The translations under genes and the position numbers were made by a program. DNA of 64,000 bases from Branchiostoma belcheri (lineage: Eukaryota > Chordata > Leptocardii > Amphioxiformes > Branchiostomatidae), in assembly GCF_001625305.1 (NCBI RefSeq), contig NW_017804020.1, positions 1,660,545 to 1,724,544 of the forward strand, read 5' to 3'. Each line of letters starts with the position of its first letter. The stretch's first letter is position 1. Shown here one piece after another: positions 44,001-53,408 of the stretch. The notes under the pieces were generated by a model that searched no databases, was not told the origin of the DNA, and saw only the letters and a list, made by a program, of their open reading frames with translations.

Positions 44001-47000
44001 TTTGCAAAACTTTTTTATTCGCACGCGCGCACCAGTTTTGGGGCTCCCGGAGGATGTCATCCATATAATCAAATCAACATGGCCTAAGCCATGTTCCATA
44101 TATGTTGTATCACCTTTACAAAATCGTAAAATGTTAGTCTCGATACAAAGAACTCATTATAAGCATTTCTATAGACGTTAGAGTAGATATCAGCTAGATG
44201 TGTAGTACCTCTGACTAGCTTGCCATACATTGTACCTGTTATTGTTGTGCAATAAAATTGACTTGACTTGAATAGTAAACTAGAAATGTAACATTTGCAA
44301 GGCAAATGCATAATGTTTACCTTCGCGCATATGATCTGCTCTGTTAATTCTAACTCAAACACATTCATGTATATTGTCAGAGAGGAGTCTATGTCCCTCC
44401 TGCTATAAAATTGCAACATGATGTAACCCAACGCTAGTTACCATGGAAACAGACTGTCTGGTTCAGGTCATTGGCTAGCCTCTACCGTGGGTCGCAAATT
44501 GGAGCTTCTATGGCCCTGGATCTTCTCTGGTATACTATCCCTTTATTTCGGCCAATTTCTACTATTTTTCCAGCGATCCGCGGTGCCTGGTAGAGGCTAG
44601 TCATTGGTCATTGGTGTTTGGAGAAGAGGAAACAGAGCGAAATCAATATGTTTTCCTTCGTAAAACATAGATAGGAAACAATAAATGGCAAGACGACTTA
44701 CTCCAGAGCCGCTTGTTGTTGTTGTTGTCGTCGTCGTTGATGATGTTGACGTTGTGGACGTGCTGCTGCTCTCGAGTCTCTTCTTCATCTCCGCGGTGAT
44801 GTTGAGGACCAGGTCCGGGTGGGTGATGTTCAGGATCTGCCAGATCCCGCTCACGTTCACCTGCAGCTGGTAGAACTCTGCTGCCGAGACGTAGTACCCA
44901 GCTAGCAGATACGGGGGGCATCCTTCGTGTTATAGCAACGTTCGGGCATAAAAGCATCTCAGGGGATGGACACTAGCCTCTACCAACTCCCCTGTCTATT
45001 TCTACTGCCAATTTCTACTCTTTTTTTCCAGTCGCCTCTGAGGCCTGGTAGAGGCTAGATGGACACACATGCTGGTTGGGTGGCGCGAGTGTGTGGAGAC
45101 GATGTATGATTCAAATAATTGGTGACGTAAATTGGACAAATGCTAACAAGACTGGACACTGACTCTACTGCCAATGTCTACTCTTTCCAGTCGCTTCTGA
45201 GACCTGGTAGAGGCTATGGACACACGTGCTGGTTGGATGGCGCGTGTGTGCTATGTGAAGTGTATGAGTCGAATATTTGGTGACTTAAATTGGACTAATG
45301 CTAACAAGACTTGACTTAGACGCACTATTGTAATGCATCATTACCATTTTCTATCAAATATAATATCTAGTAGCTACACATGTTCATTAGCACCAATATT
45401 AGTCTAGCTGGTAACTCGCATGAGGTTTGAACGCTTATTACGACTTACCAGAAGAGGACGGGTACGAAGGATACGATGGATACGAGGGGTAAGGGTACGG
45501 GTAGGATGGGTAGGGGGAGGGGTAAGGGTAGGGGTAGGACGGGTAGGATGGGTAAGACGGGGCCGGTCGCTGCGGGCAGGGCGCTCGGCAGCTCTGCGGG
45601 CACATTTCCAGCATGTACCCGGAGTTCTCCACGCACTGGTTGTTCTTGGCCCACTCGCTGCACAGGTTGTGTTGGTCTCCACAAGCTGCAACAGATGGTG
45701 ATGGTTGCGGTTGATAGTTGTACGATTTGTCGTAGCCATAGGAGGTGGGATAACTGGCGGATGGGTTCGAGGAATCAACTGGAACAAAGAGTGTTAGTGG
45801 GTTATCAACTGTCGTGGTTTTCACGTAAACGTCCATGCAGCAGGCAATGGTCAGTGCGTAGTAACAGTGTGGTACGTGCAGGGGTGTCCAACGTTGCACG
45901 GTAAGAATCTTACAGCCTGGTTACCAAACCTATTATAGCTCCCGAGTCCTACAGCTCTCCGCAATGAGAGGCTGTAGGACTCGGGAGCTATAATAGGTTT
46001 GGTAACCAGGCTAAGAATCTTACACAGTGACGTCTTTACGAGCTGAGAAGAAGTATAAGAACTTCTCCGTGTATATTTATAGCAAGAGGGGATGCTTCAC
46101 GTGTCAGACATGTCAGGCATAATAAAAGCAAACACACAAATAAAAACAAGGATCACGGAAAAACAAAACATGCACTTGAGAGAGTTGGGTAGAAAGAACA
46201 CGTGGACATGTTATACAAATTTTGTTTCCTGTGGTGAATACGAACTGCAAGCCAAACACACTTCTTCAAGCATTATTATGTACAGTATTTGGTGAAACGT
46301 GTTGTGAGAAGGGGTGAACATGCTTCAGTACACCACGTGGAGGTTGGATATGAGGGTGTTTTGTTATGAAGGCCCATCTAGCCAGTTATCCCCTTGCCAT
46401 AGACGTAGACAAAGGGGAGTTTTGACGCCAGGTATCTGCTACTAGAAAATAGATATATCCCAAGAGTTAACGTTCTCCAAAAACGTTTATACCTTTTTAT
46501 AGGCTACATATATAACTTCGCCGTTCAGACTACCTTAAAGGTGCATTGTGTAACATTCGGACGATATATATCAGATTTTCTGGTCATTTCTTTACAATGT
46601 AAGTTGAGTCAACCCCATCATTCAGGGAGTAGAGTGCCAAAGTATTACACAATACGACTGTTTGTTTACATTATGGTATTTTGCGGTGGTGCCACAAAAT
46701 GAATACACCTCATTTGGGCTGTTTTATTGCCAACTATAAACGTAAGAAATAAGAAAGGTGGAAAAATTAAACAAAAATATGTTGAAAAGTGGAATTAAAT
46801 TATTTTTTTCAATTAAAATAGTATGTTTATATTTTAGTTTTCCTACAGAATGTTACATAATGCTCCTTTAATTGTGAGTGCCTCTATACCAGTACGATGC
46901 CCGAGTAACGAACATCTGAGTGACACGAAGGTTCTACAAGCATATCTCCAACCTCTTCACACAGGCGGCAAAACTACGACTCAAGCAATGGCATGGCGGC

Positions 47001-50000
47001 AGGTCTGGCCATCAAAATTAGCCGTTTGGAAAGGACAGAACAGTCCAACATACATGTAGGGCATGTGATCACTGCATTCTACTTCTTCATGCTACAGGGA
47101 CCAAACGACATAAGACAGCAACATCAGCAGTCTTGACAACGGACCACCAATTAATTTCTTAAATGCCCGAAGTGTGGACGACTGATCTCCAAGCAGATCT
47201 TTGGTGGCTGCAAAGATCTCACAGGAGAATTCCCCCACAAGACTACCTTGCGGCAACTTGTTGCCACCTTTCTGTTAACTCTTATCTTCTCTGTTTCAGT
47301 TCCAAAGCCACTGTTTTCTATTTAATGGTAATGCTAGATGAAGAAATGGTTCGTTGAAACGTCTTAGCCATTGCGAATTTGCGATGAGTGTTTTTTCTAA
47401 TCCTAAAGGAATGTTCTTGCCCTTTGACATTTTACTTCCCATTGACTGAAACCAGGTCCGTAGATTATGAAGATAAACAACACCAAGTGAAGAATTCTAC
47501 CCTTCGGGTGACGTTTAAATCTTTCGAAACGGAACACCTTATCAAATGCACAAATACAATGCATGTGCCCGAAATGCTGAAGTGGGGATTTGGTCTCTTA
47601 TCTTTATCTTTGGCAGCTGTATCAAGGGCGTCTCACTAAAGCTGCCAATGACAGACGATGACAGTACTATTTTAAGAAACATCTAAATGAAGAACGGCTG
47701 GATCTCGTACGTCTTTTGTAACTAGAACTTCAACGGAAGACGGTTCAAGATGGTTTCACAAAGTAGACGTATTTAGGAGACAGAAACGGATGGAACCCCG
47801 GGACACAACACTTTTCTTATCAAGTTTCAAAAGGGATATAAGAAAAGTCTGATTTCTTACTAGGCACCTTTTTCGTTAGAACGGAAGGTGTGACATCATA
47901 CAATTTTACAAGTAGCGGCAGGTGGTCTATAGGTTTTTAATGTCGTCTGGAGACTATTGAGGTTTGAACCTCCTTTCTGAGACGACATTTCGAATTCCGA
48001 ACTGACAAAGTCCCCACTGGAACCAGTTATATGATAGGAAAGGGTCTTCCCTTCTGCGGTTATCTTTAAGACGATCCTAACCTTTTCACTCCAAAGGTGA
48101 CAAGACTGTTGCATGCCGGGGGTGGAATGTGGGGGAGGGGGGCATCATCCCAGTCAGGTCTATTTCAAGGTCAACGACTTGAGGTGAAAGATTGTCAGAC
48201 GATAAGAATGACCTGTTCTGTGTTCCTGCCTAAACCAGCGCAGTTTTTCTGTCACTTTTTGCAGAGAAAATACAAATTTCTCTTGAAGGTGACATTTTAA
48301 AACCAAACATTGCGTTATCGTTAAAACGAAGGTCAAAAACAAAAGCCATGTAACAGTTACCATCCTAGTTATTTTTTTACCTCGCTGTTGCGCTATTTGT
48401 AACAGCATACACAGGGAGCGAGCTAGCCTGGATGCCAAACCCATAACACACTAGGCCCATAGTTATTCTGGAAACTGTCTGGTACCCAGGCTAGAAAAGA
48501 GCATACAAAGCTAGTAGAATACTAAATACTGCTCGGGGGCAATGGCGTACTGCCAGTACTCCAGTAACCTTGTGTTGTTTCCTATTCTCTGACATATAAT
48601 GTCCCGGTTTGGCAAGCTTACCAGGAAAGGGGGTGCCCTGTTAGAAGTCATTTCTGATTTGATTTGCGAGCCAAGTTTTTGGAACACCAGTGTCGTTTCC
48701 CCTAGGCAAATGGTCTATAAATGCACCCATCATAGTTTACGACAAACAGGGCAAAATCATAGCATAAAACAGCGATATGCAGAACTAACACACTGGCAAA
48801 GAAAAAAAAATCTCGGGTACGCACCCCCAAACGCCCTCCCCCGAGAGTTTCGGTATTTTATGACGGGCCAAGATCATGATCTTTGAGTCAATTTTTCTTG
48901 TTGTTCCAACAAAATACTGTCTGAAGCAGTTATGTGGATGTCTCTGATTTTTCCTTGGAATTCCCTCAAAAACACAGGAAATGCTATTTCAGAAGGTTGA
49001 ATTTTCAACATTTTCGGGGAGGGGGTCCCTCAGATAGTAAGAGGAAACCCCCCATAGCAACATCCTGGCTACGGGCATGTTTCTTCTCCACGGTCAAAAC
49101 AGGTTCTAAAACAGAACCAGGCTTTGGTCTTTGCAGTGCCCGATTGGAGTTAATAAGGTAGCCACACTGGGGACATAAACACTGGAATGCACAGGTGATT
49201 TTCATAAAGCGTACTCCGGTCGGGGCAGGCCTTGACTGAACTGCATCATGCAGAGATGACTTCCCATTCGCGCTCGACTTTGTCTGTCCGTTCCTGTCCG
49301 ACCTAGTATCCCATTTCTGTCAGATACCCACTGGGAGGGAAGGCCAACGGTACAACTCATGCATCTTCACGTGCACTGCGCTGAAAAAACTCGGTTCTGC
49401 CTGTCTGCTAGCGCGTATTGGGAGGATAATCAGCAGCACATGTAGTTCTATAGGACCGCCTCAGCTGAACACAGAGAAAGATTGACACGTCAAAACAGTT
49501 GTGGAAAAATGTCTCACTAAAAGAGTCTTTTGAAAAGCGCAGGGGTACAAAAAATGACGAAGAAAAGAGTCAGTTCACGGGCATAACTCATCTACGGTTA
49601 CAAGAAGCATGGCTAAACACGGATATCTAAAATCGTTTCTTCAAAAAACGGTAACTTTGCGGTGAAACCAACATTCCTGCACGCAAACGTCATTTAATAC
49701 ATATGTATAGGAAAACTCCAAGCCCTTTGTTTGTTACGATTTTTGTACCTTGTCACTTTCAAGTTCAAATATTCGGACATCAGATTTTGGTAGAGGCTAC
49801 AAAGCAGTATGAAATTGGCAAGTCAGCATCATTGGCAGATACCATCAGTACAAAAAAGCCCGATAAAACGCATAAAAACACGCCAAAGCCTAAACCTTGG
49901 AGAGTAATGCTAATGACACCCTGTCACAAAACTATGCCATTCTTTACAATCCTATTAGTCGGCTTAACTATCCAAAATACAGGGCCATTGACCTAAATTG

Positions 50001-51206
50001 CACAGTCATGGTCAGTCATGCTTGATGGGACCGCGATCAAATTTTATGACGTCCGCGTGACCAGTCCCACTAGCCCCGCTAGCTCTAACTACCAGCCCGC
50101 CGTCAACGACTTAGCTCGAAGCGCTAGGACAGAGGAACCAAATAGTTGCAAAACAAAATTAACATAGCGCCGATAGTTCTGTAATTAATGTTGATAAATG
50201 GCTGTCACATGAAACGCATTGCGGATCAGAAACTCTTCTGAACCAATCTATGAAATGACGTTACAAAAATTACATTCAGAATAGTGTTAAACCGCACGTA
50301 TGCAAATTATGCACGCATCTTGCAGAATAATGTTTCAAGAAATTCGTACACAAACAGTCCCAGTATTATTCTCTACACAAACAGTATATTTTCGCTGGCG
50401 ACAAAAACAAACCTTGCGGCCGGGTTGCCCAAGAAGAAGGCAGGAAGACGTAAATCACTTCAAGCCGCCCTCCGCCATATTTCCTACCCATCTACAACAA
50501 CCTGGAGATGAAAGCTGACACAATAAGAACAAAATGACGGCCGAACGCCAAGAAGCCGCGGCGATACCCTTTCAACTATCTCACTGGGAGTCAGGGCAAG
50601 AAAGAGGAAAGCGCGCCAAAATCCGTGAACTTGAGCCTCGAGGCTTCTGGCTACCCGCCCAAGGTTGACCATCTGATCTACTTCTAGTATAAAAGATCCA
50701 TGCCCAATTTTATCCTCAAATTTTGCGACGTCGGAACTGGAGATGTGAGCATAGCAACAGACTTTTTCACCGTGCAGTCAGAGCACCCTGGTGATACAAC
50801 CTACTGAACCATCGGCTACACTGATCATCAGAGATCAGACTGGGTGAATCCCCCCTGGGAAAGATAATGATTACCCGCAAAGTAAAGCTAAAAGACATTT
50901 TCTCCCGTCCTGATGAGTTGGCTGCCACGTCACAAGCCTTCTTTCCCCGCTAAAAAACAACATCACAGGCCTCTCTCTAACGAACAACACAAGTGCACTG
51001 AGGGGGTTTTGGTGGTGTCGGCGTGCAGGAGAAGAGTTTGAAATCTGAAAAGAAACATGGCACTCACATATCTCGTACGACTCAGTAATTTCGATGACCT
51101 TACCGCCGCCGCCGTAGTTAGTGTACTGACTGTAGTACTGTCCCTCTCCTCTTTGCAGCAAAGTCCAGCAAATGGACAGGAAGACTAAAACTCCGGCGGG
51201 CGCCAT
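33467..51206 (-). CDS. Secreted ShKT / Cys-rich / Cu-Zn SOD-like multidomain protein
   Basis: Exons: 51068-51206, 45449-45778, 44702-44901, 37579-37705, 36989-37092, then either 35502-35674 or 35269-35441, 33973-34090 and 33467-33679. All phases agree and give 467 residues. Order: signal peptide (1-22), Tyr/Gly-rich segment, ShKT domain (79-114, six Cys), PSY-rich repeat (116-151), N-glycosylated linker with Ser/Thr run, CC..C/CCYEC Cys-rich module (about 234-264), SOD_Cu domain (about 270-430), basic tail. The zinc ligands, the disulfide pair and the active-site Arg are present. One or two copper-ligand His are missing depending on the alternative exon. Known parallels: vertebrate SOD3 has a basic heparin-binding tail, and bivalve cavortin/dominin/pernin are secreted SOD relatives with a damaged Cu site. 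Inferred role: extracellular matrix or haemolymph protein binding metal, with reduced or no dismutase activity. I know no protein with this full domain order. Confidence 0.85.
33973..34090 (-). CDS. SOD-like gene exon 7 (zinc ligands)
   Basis: 118 nt, phase 2 to 0. The acceptor is TTTTCTGCAG and the donor is GTG-GTGAGT. With the AG from exon 6 it encodes [20 protein letters not shown] then [20 protein letters not shown]. The His and Asp of HLGD are the zinc ligands His80 and Asp83. Confidence 0.92.
34300..34480 (+). repeat. GGGACGGGACGTTAG minisatellite
   Basis: Irregular tandem array of 'gggacgggacgtta' variants in SOD intron 6, about 12 imperfect units. Confidence 0.85.
34553..34663. mobile_element. 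Hairpin MITE, ATCTCCAAGCAGA ends, 111 bp
   Basis: Opens ATCTCCAAGCAGATCG and closes TTCTGCTTGGAGAT. TA is present at 34551-34552 and 34664-34665. It is the same family as 13666-13809. Confidence 0.82.
35269..35441 (-). CDS. SOD-like gene exon 6B (alternative, one Cu His kept)
   Basis: 173 nt, phase 0 in, phase 2 out. The acceptor is CCTTGTTCCAG and the donor is ATTAG-GTACGT, almost the same as 6A. It encodes [40 protein letters not shown], then [17 protein letters not shown]. Thr replaces His46 but His48 is present (TVHELGD), as are His63 and His71. Together with 6A it would break the frame (346 nt). Confidence 0.88.
35502..35674 (-). CDS. SOD-like gene exon 6A (alternative, both Cu His lost)
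   Basis: 173 nt, phase 0 in, phase 2 out. The acceptor is GTTCTTCACAG and the donor is ATTAG-GTACGT. It encodes [40 protein letters not shown], then [17 protein letters not shown]. At the positions of human SOD1 His46 and His48 it has Thr and Leu, so two of four copper ligands are absent. His63 (DHYNP) and His71 (THGG) are kept, as is the disulfide Cys (RGC). Confidence 0.88.
35675..36988. other. SOD-like gene intron between exons 5 and 6A
   Basis: No repeat family or exon recognised apart from a short 'caaccta..aggttgcc' inverted motif at 36110-36170 and 36335-36345 and a 'gtcaataaagttcgataatt' retroelement-tail-like sequence near 36818. Confidence 0.4.
36989..37092 (-). CDS. SOD-like gene exon 5 (start of SOD domain)
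   Basis: 104 nt, phase 1 to 0. The acceptor is CGTCTGCAG and the donor is AAG-GTACAG. It encodes [20 protein letters not shown] then [15 protein letters not shown], the first strand of the SOD domain in secreted SOD relatives. Confidence 0.8.
37148..37234. repeat. Perfect 38-bp hairpin
   Basis: Bases 37148-37185 are the exact reverse complement of 37197-37234, with an 11-base loop. 'ggtttggaagagattg' lies on both sides (about 37133-37148 and 37241-37256), so the hairpin may have come with a flanking duplication. It is in the SOD intron between exons 4 and 5. Confidence 0.93.
37579..37705 (-). CDS. SOD-like gene exon 4 (Cys-rich module)
   Basis: 127 nt, phase 0 to 1. The acceptor is CCCCGTCAG and the donor is CTAG-GTAAGA. 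It encodes [20 protein letters not shown] then [22 protein letters not shown]. The paired CC..C and CCYEC pattern recalls the C-terminal half of VWC domains but is too short to be certain. Confidence 0.8.
37745..37912. mobile_element. Inverted-repeat element, ATAGGATAAAGGAGTTCTCA end
   Basis: 'aggagttctcatttacacaa' pairs with 'gtgtgtaaatgagaactcct', with an inner palindrome 'ctcgccgc' / 'gcggcgag'. A relative lies at 28845-28990 ('aggagttctcttttacacaa'). Confidence 0.6.
37977..38041 (+). repeat. GT microsatellite
   Basis: Interrupted (GT)n run of about 60 bases. The same run appears truncated directly after the N gap at 41434, where the second copy of the duplicated block starts. Confidence 0.95.
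38583..38837. mobile_element. TAGCCTGG-family element, copy 1
   Basis: Opens 'tagcctggtatccaggctat' and closes 'gattggataccaggcta'. Inner arms are 'ggggcaggctgtcttcgggg' / 'ccccgaagacagcctgcccc'. The flanks ccctgttct and ccttattct are a 9-bp duplication with two differences. The equivalent flanks in copy 2 differ at one. Confidence 0.82.
39101..39233. mobile_element. TAGCCTGG-family element with 9-bp duplication, copy 1
   Basis: Opens TAGCCTGGGTGCCAGAC and closes GTCTGGCATCCAGGCTA. Flanks cactaccct (39092-39100) and cactacact (39234-39242) match at eight of nine bases. Confidence 0.88.
40387..40925. mobile_element. Harbinger-like element, 539 bp, TTA duplication (copy 1 only)
   Basis: Ends AGCTACGGTCACAAC and GTTGTGACCGTAGCA, flanked by TTA at 40384-40386 and 40926-40928. 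The corresponding place in copy 2 (near 43657) reads 'caacagttatggtacattg' with a single TTA, an exact empty site. The interior is rich in 'cgtacg' and inverted arms. The 215-codon frame across it is not a transposase. Confidence 0.93.
41414..41433. other. Assembly gap, 20 N
   Basis: Run of 20 N between the two copies of the duplicated block. The true size is unknown. Confidence 1.
41827..42027. mobile_element. TACCCTGG-ended element, 201 bp, 9-bp duplication (copy 2 only)
   Basis: Ends TACCCTGGGTGCCA and TGGCATCCAGGGTA. Exact 9-bp duplication ATCTCATGG at 41818-41826 and 42028-42036. Copy 1 has a single ATCTCATGG at 38418-38426, the empty site. Confidence 0.95.
42193..42452. mobile_element. 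TAGCCTGG-family element, copy 2 of 38583-38837
   Basis: Same element as in copy 1. Flanks ccttgttct and ccttattct match at eight of nine bases. Confidence 0.85.
42721..42853. mobile_element. TAGCCTGG-family element, copy 2 of 39101-39233
   Basis: Flanks cactaccct and cgctaccct match at eight of nine bases. The mismatch differs from that in copy 1, so cactaccct is the original target. Confidence 0.88.
43683..44084. mobile_element. Harbinger-like element, 402 bp, TAA duplication (copy 2 only)
   Basis: Ends GGCCATGTTGATTTGATT and AATCAAATCAACATGGCC with inverted repeats of over 30 bp (through 'atatggatgacatcc'). It is flanked by TAA at 43680-43682 and 44085-44087. Copy 1 reads 'cgtgtaagccatgttcc' with a single TAA near 40947, the empty site. 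No transposase is present. Confidence 0.93.
44476..44600. mobile_element. MITE, TAGCCTCTACC family, copy 5
   Basis: Opens 'tagcctctaccgtgggtcgc' and closes 'gcggtgcctggtagaggcta'. In copy 1 of the block only its left part (41340-41413) is present before the gap. Confidence 0.8.
44702..44901 (-). CDS. SOD-like gene exon 3 (glycosylated linker)
   Basis: 200 nt, phase 1 to 0. The acceptor is ATCTGCTAG and the donor is GGA-GTAAGT. It encodes [40 protein letters not shown], then a Ser/Thr run. Three N-x-S/T sites (NVS, NIT, NIT) are visible. The fold is not recognised. Confidence 0.8.
44973..45058. mobile_element. MITE, TAGCCTCTACC family, copy 6 (short)
   Basis: Opens 'tagcctctaccaactcccct' and closes 'aggcctggtagaggcta'. 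A right half only is repeated at 45165-45215 with adjacent 'ggacacacgtgctggttgg', suggesting a local duplication of about 160 bp. Confidence 0.65.
45449..45778 (-). CDS. SOD-like gene exon 2 (ShKT domain and PSY repeats)
   Basis: 330 nt, phase 1 to 1. The acceptor is CTCTTTGTTCCAG and the donor is CTG-GTAAGT. It encodes a Tyr/Ser/Pro-rich lead, then the ShKT domain ([17 protein letters not shown] and [15 protein letters not shown]) with the usual GYM-CP-SC-C pattern, then about 36 residues of [12 protein letters not shown] repeats. The repeat DNA is itself a degenerate 'gggtagga' array. Confidence 0.88.
45913..46013. mobile_element. AGCCTGG-family element, 101 bp, 9-bp duplication
   Basis: Opens CAGCCTGGTTACCAAACC and closes GGTTTGGTAACCAGGCTA. 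Exact duplication AGAATCTTA at 45904-45912 and 46014-46022. Inner arms 'gagtcctacag' / 'ctgtaggactc' make it a near-complete hairpin. Confidence 0.95.
46535..46872. mobile_element. Inverted-repeat element, TTAAAGGTGCATTGTGTAAC ends
   Basis: 'ttaaaggtgcattgtgtaac' at the left and 'gttacataatgctcctttaa' at the right are imperfect inverted repeats of about 24 bp. The interior is AT-rich and non-coding. Confidence 0.75.
51068..51206 (-). CDS. SOD-like gene exon 1 (signal peptide)
   Basis: ATG at 51206, chosen over an upstream in-frame ATG at 51272 because it starts a clean signal peptide ([20 protein letters not shown]). [20 protein letters not shown] follows. Donor ATAT-GTGAGT, phase 1. Confidence 0.8.
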
Positions 51207-51770
51207 GCTTAGCTCGCCTGGTCTGGCTGCCCGGTGCCCGTTGAACTGGTAACCTGGGGAATAAGACGGCAAGATAGGTGGCTCTTTTTGGAAACAATTA
51301 GGAGGTTCCCCCGATTCTTCTGGGGTTTTTAACTAGGAAGCGCAGGAAGAGAGCCTGTTTACATACAAAACGCTGGATATGCCCGCAGAGGGTAGCACAG
51401 CGTGCGCGCAAAAATCGCCAAATGGAACTGGAAAGTTTTGTCGACACCTCTGTGCCGAAAGTCCCAAAGTGGAAGGGTGATGCTCCCCCGGTGAAGATGC
51501 TCCCCGTAAAAAAGGTGGAAGTTCTCCTCTCAAAGCCTGGCGGTCGTCAGCGCGTCACCTCTGGCCCGTTCCCAAGGTCTGGCACTGGACGAGACAGATC
51601 GGTATCCTGGTCTGTAGGCGCGGGAAGTACACCCGATCCGTACAGACACATGTGGATCATTACCCGCGGTTATTGGTTCCAGTCACCGACCTCCAACTCA
51701 AGGAATTACACAGGCTCGCACTGGCAAGATGTGGCGGCGCACAACTGTTCGATGACGTACGTTGAAAACT

Positions 51771-52045
51771 TTTAAAGGCACCCAATGCAATTTCAGGACG
51801 GAAAACAAAACATTAAAAAATATTCTGGATGTTTACATCTTTTCCATTTTCATCATCATTTCATACGTCTTCGGAAGCGTTTGATTCGCTACCCAAATTT
51901 GCTACCTAAAATCAAGCAACGCCAGGCGTCTTTCTTTTTAGGTACCACCCATAAATAGAAACAGCCTACCATTCAAAAACGAGCAACCGTTTTCCGTCAG
52001 TGACATTGCATGTTGCCTCACAGATATCGGTATGATATGGAAGTG
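51771..52045 (-). repeat. Interspersed repeat, TTTAAAGGCACCC end
   Basis: Reverse orientation relative of 31440-31905: 'tttaaaggcacccaatgcaa', 'gcaaccgttttccgtcagtg', 'ttgcctcacagata'. Confidence 0.6.
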
Positions 52046-52460
52046 ATTCTGTTGTTCATTACATAGATTACTAGTAATTGACCAATGGAGTTTAACCACC
52101 GTAGTATTTATTAGTGTTCATTTGCCCGCGCAGTTAGGGAAGGGGAAATCAATTAACCATCCCGCGGAGTGACTCTCCTGGCCAATTATTCATTTTTGTC
52201 GAATTTTACGATCCGTACCCCCGTAGGAAGGCCTGGTGGAGGCTATTACATAAAGATTACTTATTGGCAGAGGTAATTTCCTTTGGGGCATTCTGGCCCT
52301 GGAGCTGAGGACCTGGCCTGTGTAGGCCCTGGAAACAGTCTGGCACCCAGGCTACAAGACGTGTGTGACTACAGTACAGGTACACAGCCCTTACATCAAG
52401 GATCATCACGTGTACTATATGTAGGCTACATATAGTGCACTTGATGTATTAAGGGTACTA

Positions 52461-52600
52461 TAGCCTCTACCAGGCTTCGGGACGCGGCTGAAAAGCACCC
52501 GGCAAACTATACTCTCCAGCCGACCAACTCCCCTGGCATGCCTGTTAATCTCTCTCAATTTCTACTCTTTCCAACCGGTGAGCCTGCTGGTAGAGGCTAT
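52461..52600. mobile_element. MITE, TAGCCTCTACCAGGC family, copy 7
   Basis: Opens 'tagcctctaccaggcttcgg' and closes 'agcctgctggtagaggcta'. Confidence 0.8.
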
Positions 52601-53004
52601 ACTATTTCATCTGTTTAAACGATTCTCGCATCTCACAATAATCTGGGATCACGTATACTATATACTCCAGGAGTAAATTTACTAGAGAGTTTTTTCTTCA
52701 TTATCACTTTTATTATCGTTACGGTAACAATTATTCTGACCAGTGACCCGCCAAGTGTTCTTCTATCACCGCCTGGTGGCATATGGCCGGACCAAGGTCT
52801 GTCCTAGTCAGCCGAGTTAGCTCAAAAACTCACCCAGGACAATGCTACAACACTAGAAGCGTAGCCAACCCCAAAAGTTACAACATTGAGGTTAAATGTT
52901 GTCTGTATCAACAAAAAGAGGGGGGTCAGCCAAAACTACCGCTGAGCAACTTGACTCACGGAGAGGGGCCTTGCCAAACGCGTGTTCGGCACTGGCCTTT
53001 TAAA

Positions 53005-53408
53005 CAGGGGTGCTAGAGTATACATTGCAATTTTACGGAATACAGTGCAATTTTACAGAATACAGTGCAATTTTACTAAGTATACAGTGCAATTTTAGAG
53101 AATACAGTACAATCGTATTAGTATACAGTGCGATTTTACGGAGTACAGTGCAATCGTATTTTACTAGTATACAGTGCAATCGTATTAGTATACAGTGCAA
53201 TATATACTAGTATACAGTGCAATTTTACTAGTAGTATACAGTGCAATTTTACTAGTATAAAGTGCGATTTTACTAGTAAAACTGCACTGTATACTAATAC
53301 GGTAGCATTGTATTCCGTAAAATTGCACTGTATACTAATACGATTGTACTGTATCCCGTTAAATTGCATTCAGCAGCATTGTATTCACTGTATACTCTGG
53401 CACCCCTG
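53005..53408. mobile_element. Foldback element built of GTATACAGTGCAATTTTAC units
   Basis: Ends CAGGGGTGCTAGAGTATAC and GTATACTCTGGCACCCCTG. TTAA lies at 53000-53003 and 53409-53412. The interior is about a dozen degenerate 'gtatacagtgcaatttta' units in direct, then inverted, orientation. The TTAA flanks would fit a piggyBac-type target but have a one-base asymmetry. Confidence 0.75.

Larger units (their letters stand above)
41434..44549 (+). repeat. Duplicated block, copy 2 (right of gap)
   Basis: Begins inside the GT run and repeats 38033-41413 to 'ctttatttc', then continues into unique sequence that completes the MITE interrupted by the gap. Differences from copy 1 are scattered substitutions plus whole transposon insertions. 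Confidence 0.92.
45779..51067. other. SOD-like gene intron 1
   Basis: Contains the two elements above, a single hairpin-family end at 47185, a TAGCCTGG-family element at 48424-48495 and a fragment at 49850-49910. Short frames at 46850, 47388, 48599 and 49703 show no domain and no convincing splice context. Confidence 0.5.

Noticed and set aside
44597..44957. Extension of SOD exon 3 past 44702 (frame open to 44597)
   Set aside because: A strong donor (GGA-GTAAGT) at 44702/44701 and correct phase with exon 4 end the exon there. The extension is intron read-through.
45420..45904. Arg/Gly-rich plus-strand and Pro/Thr-rich minus-strand frames
   Set aside because: Alternative frames of the PSY repeat exon. 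Only the ShKT-PSY frame has matching splice phases.
48599..48886. 95-codon plus-strand frame in SOD intron 1
   Set aside because: No domain recognised and no convincing splice signals. Probably chance.
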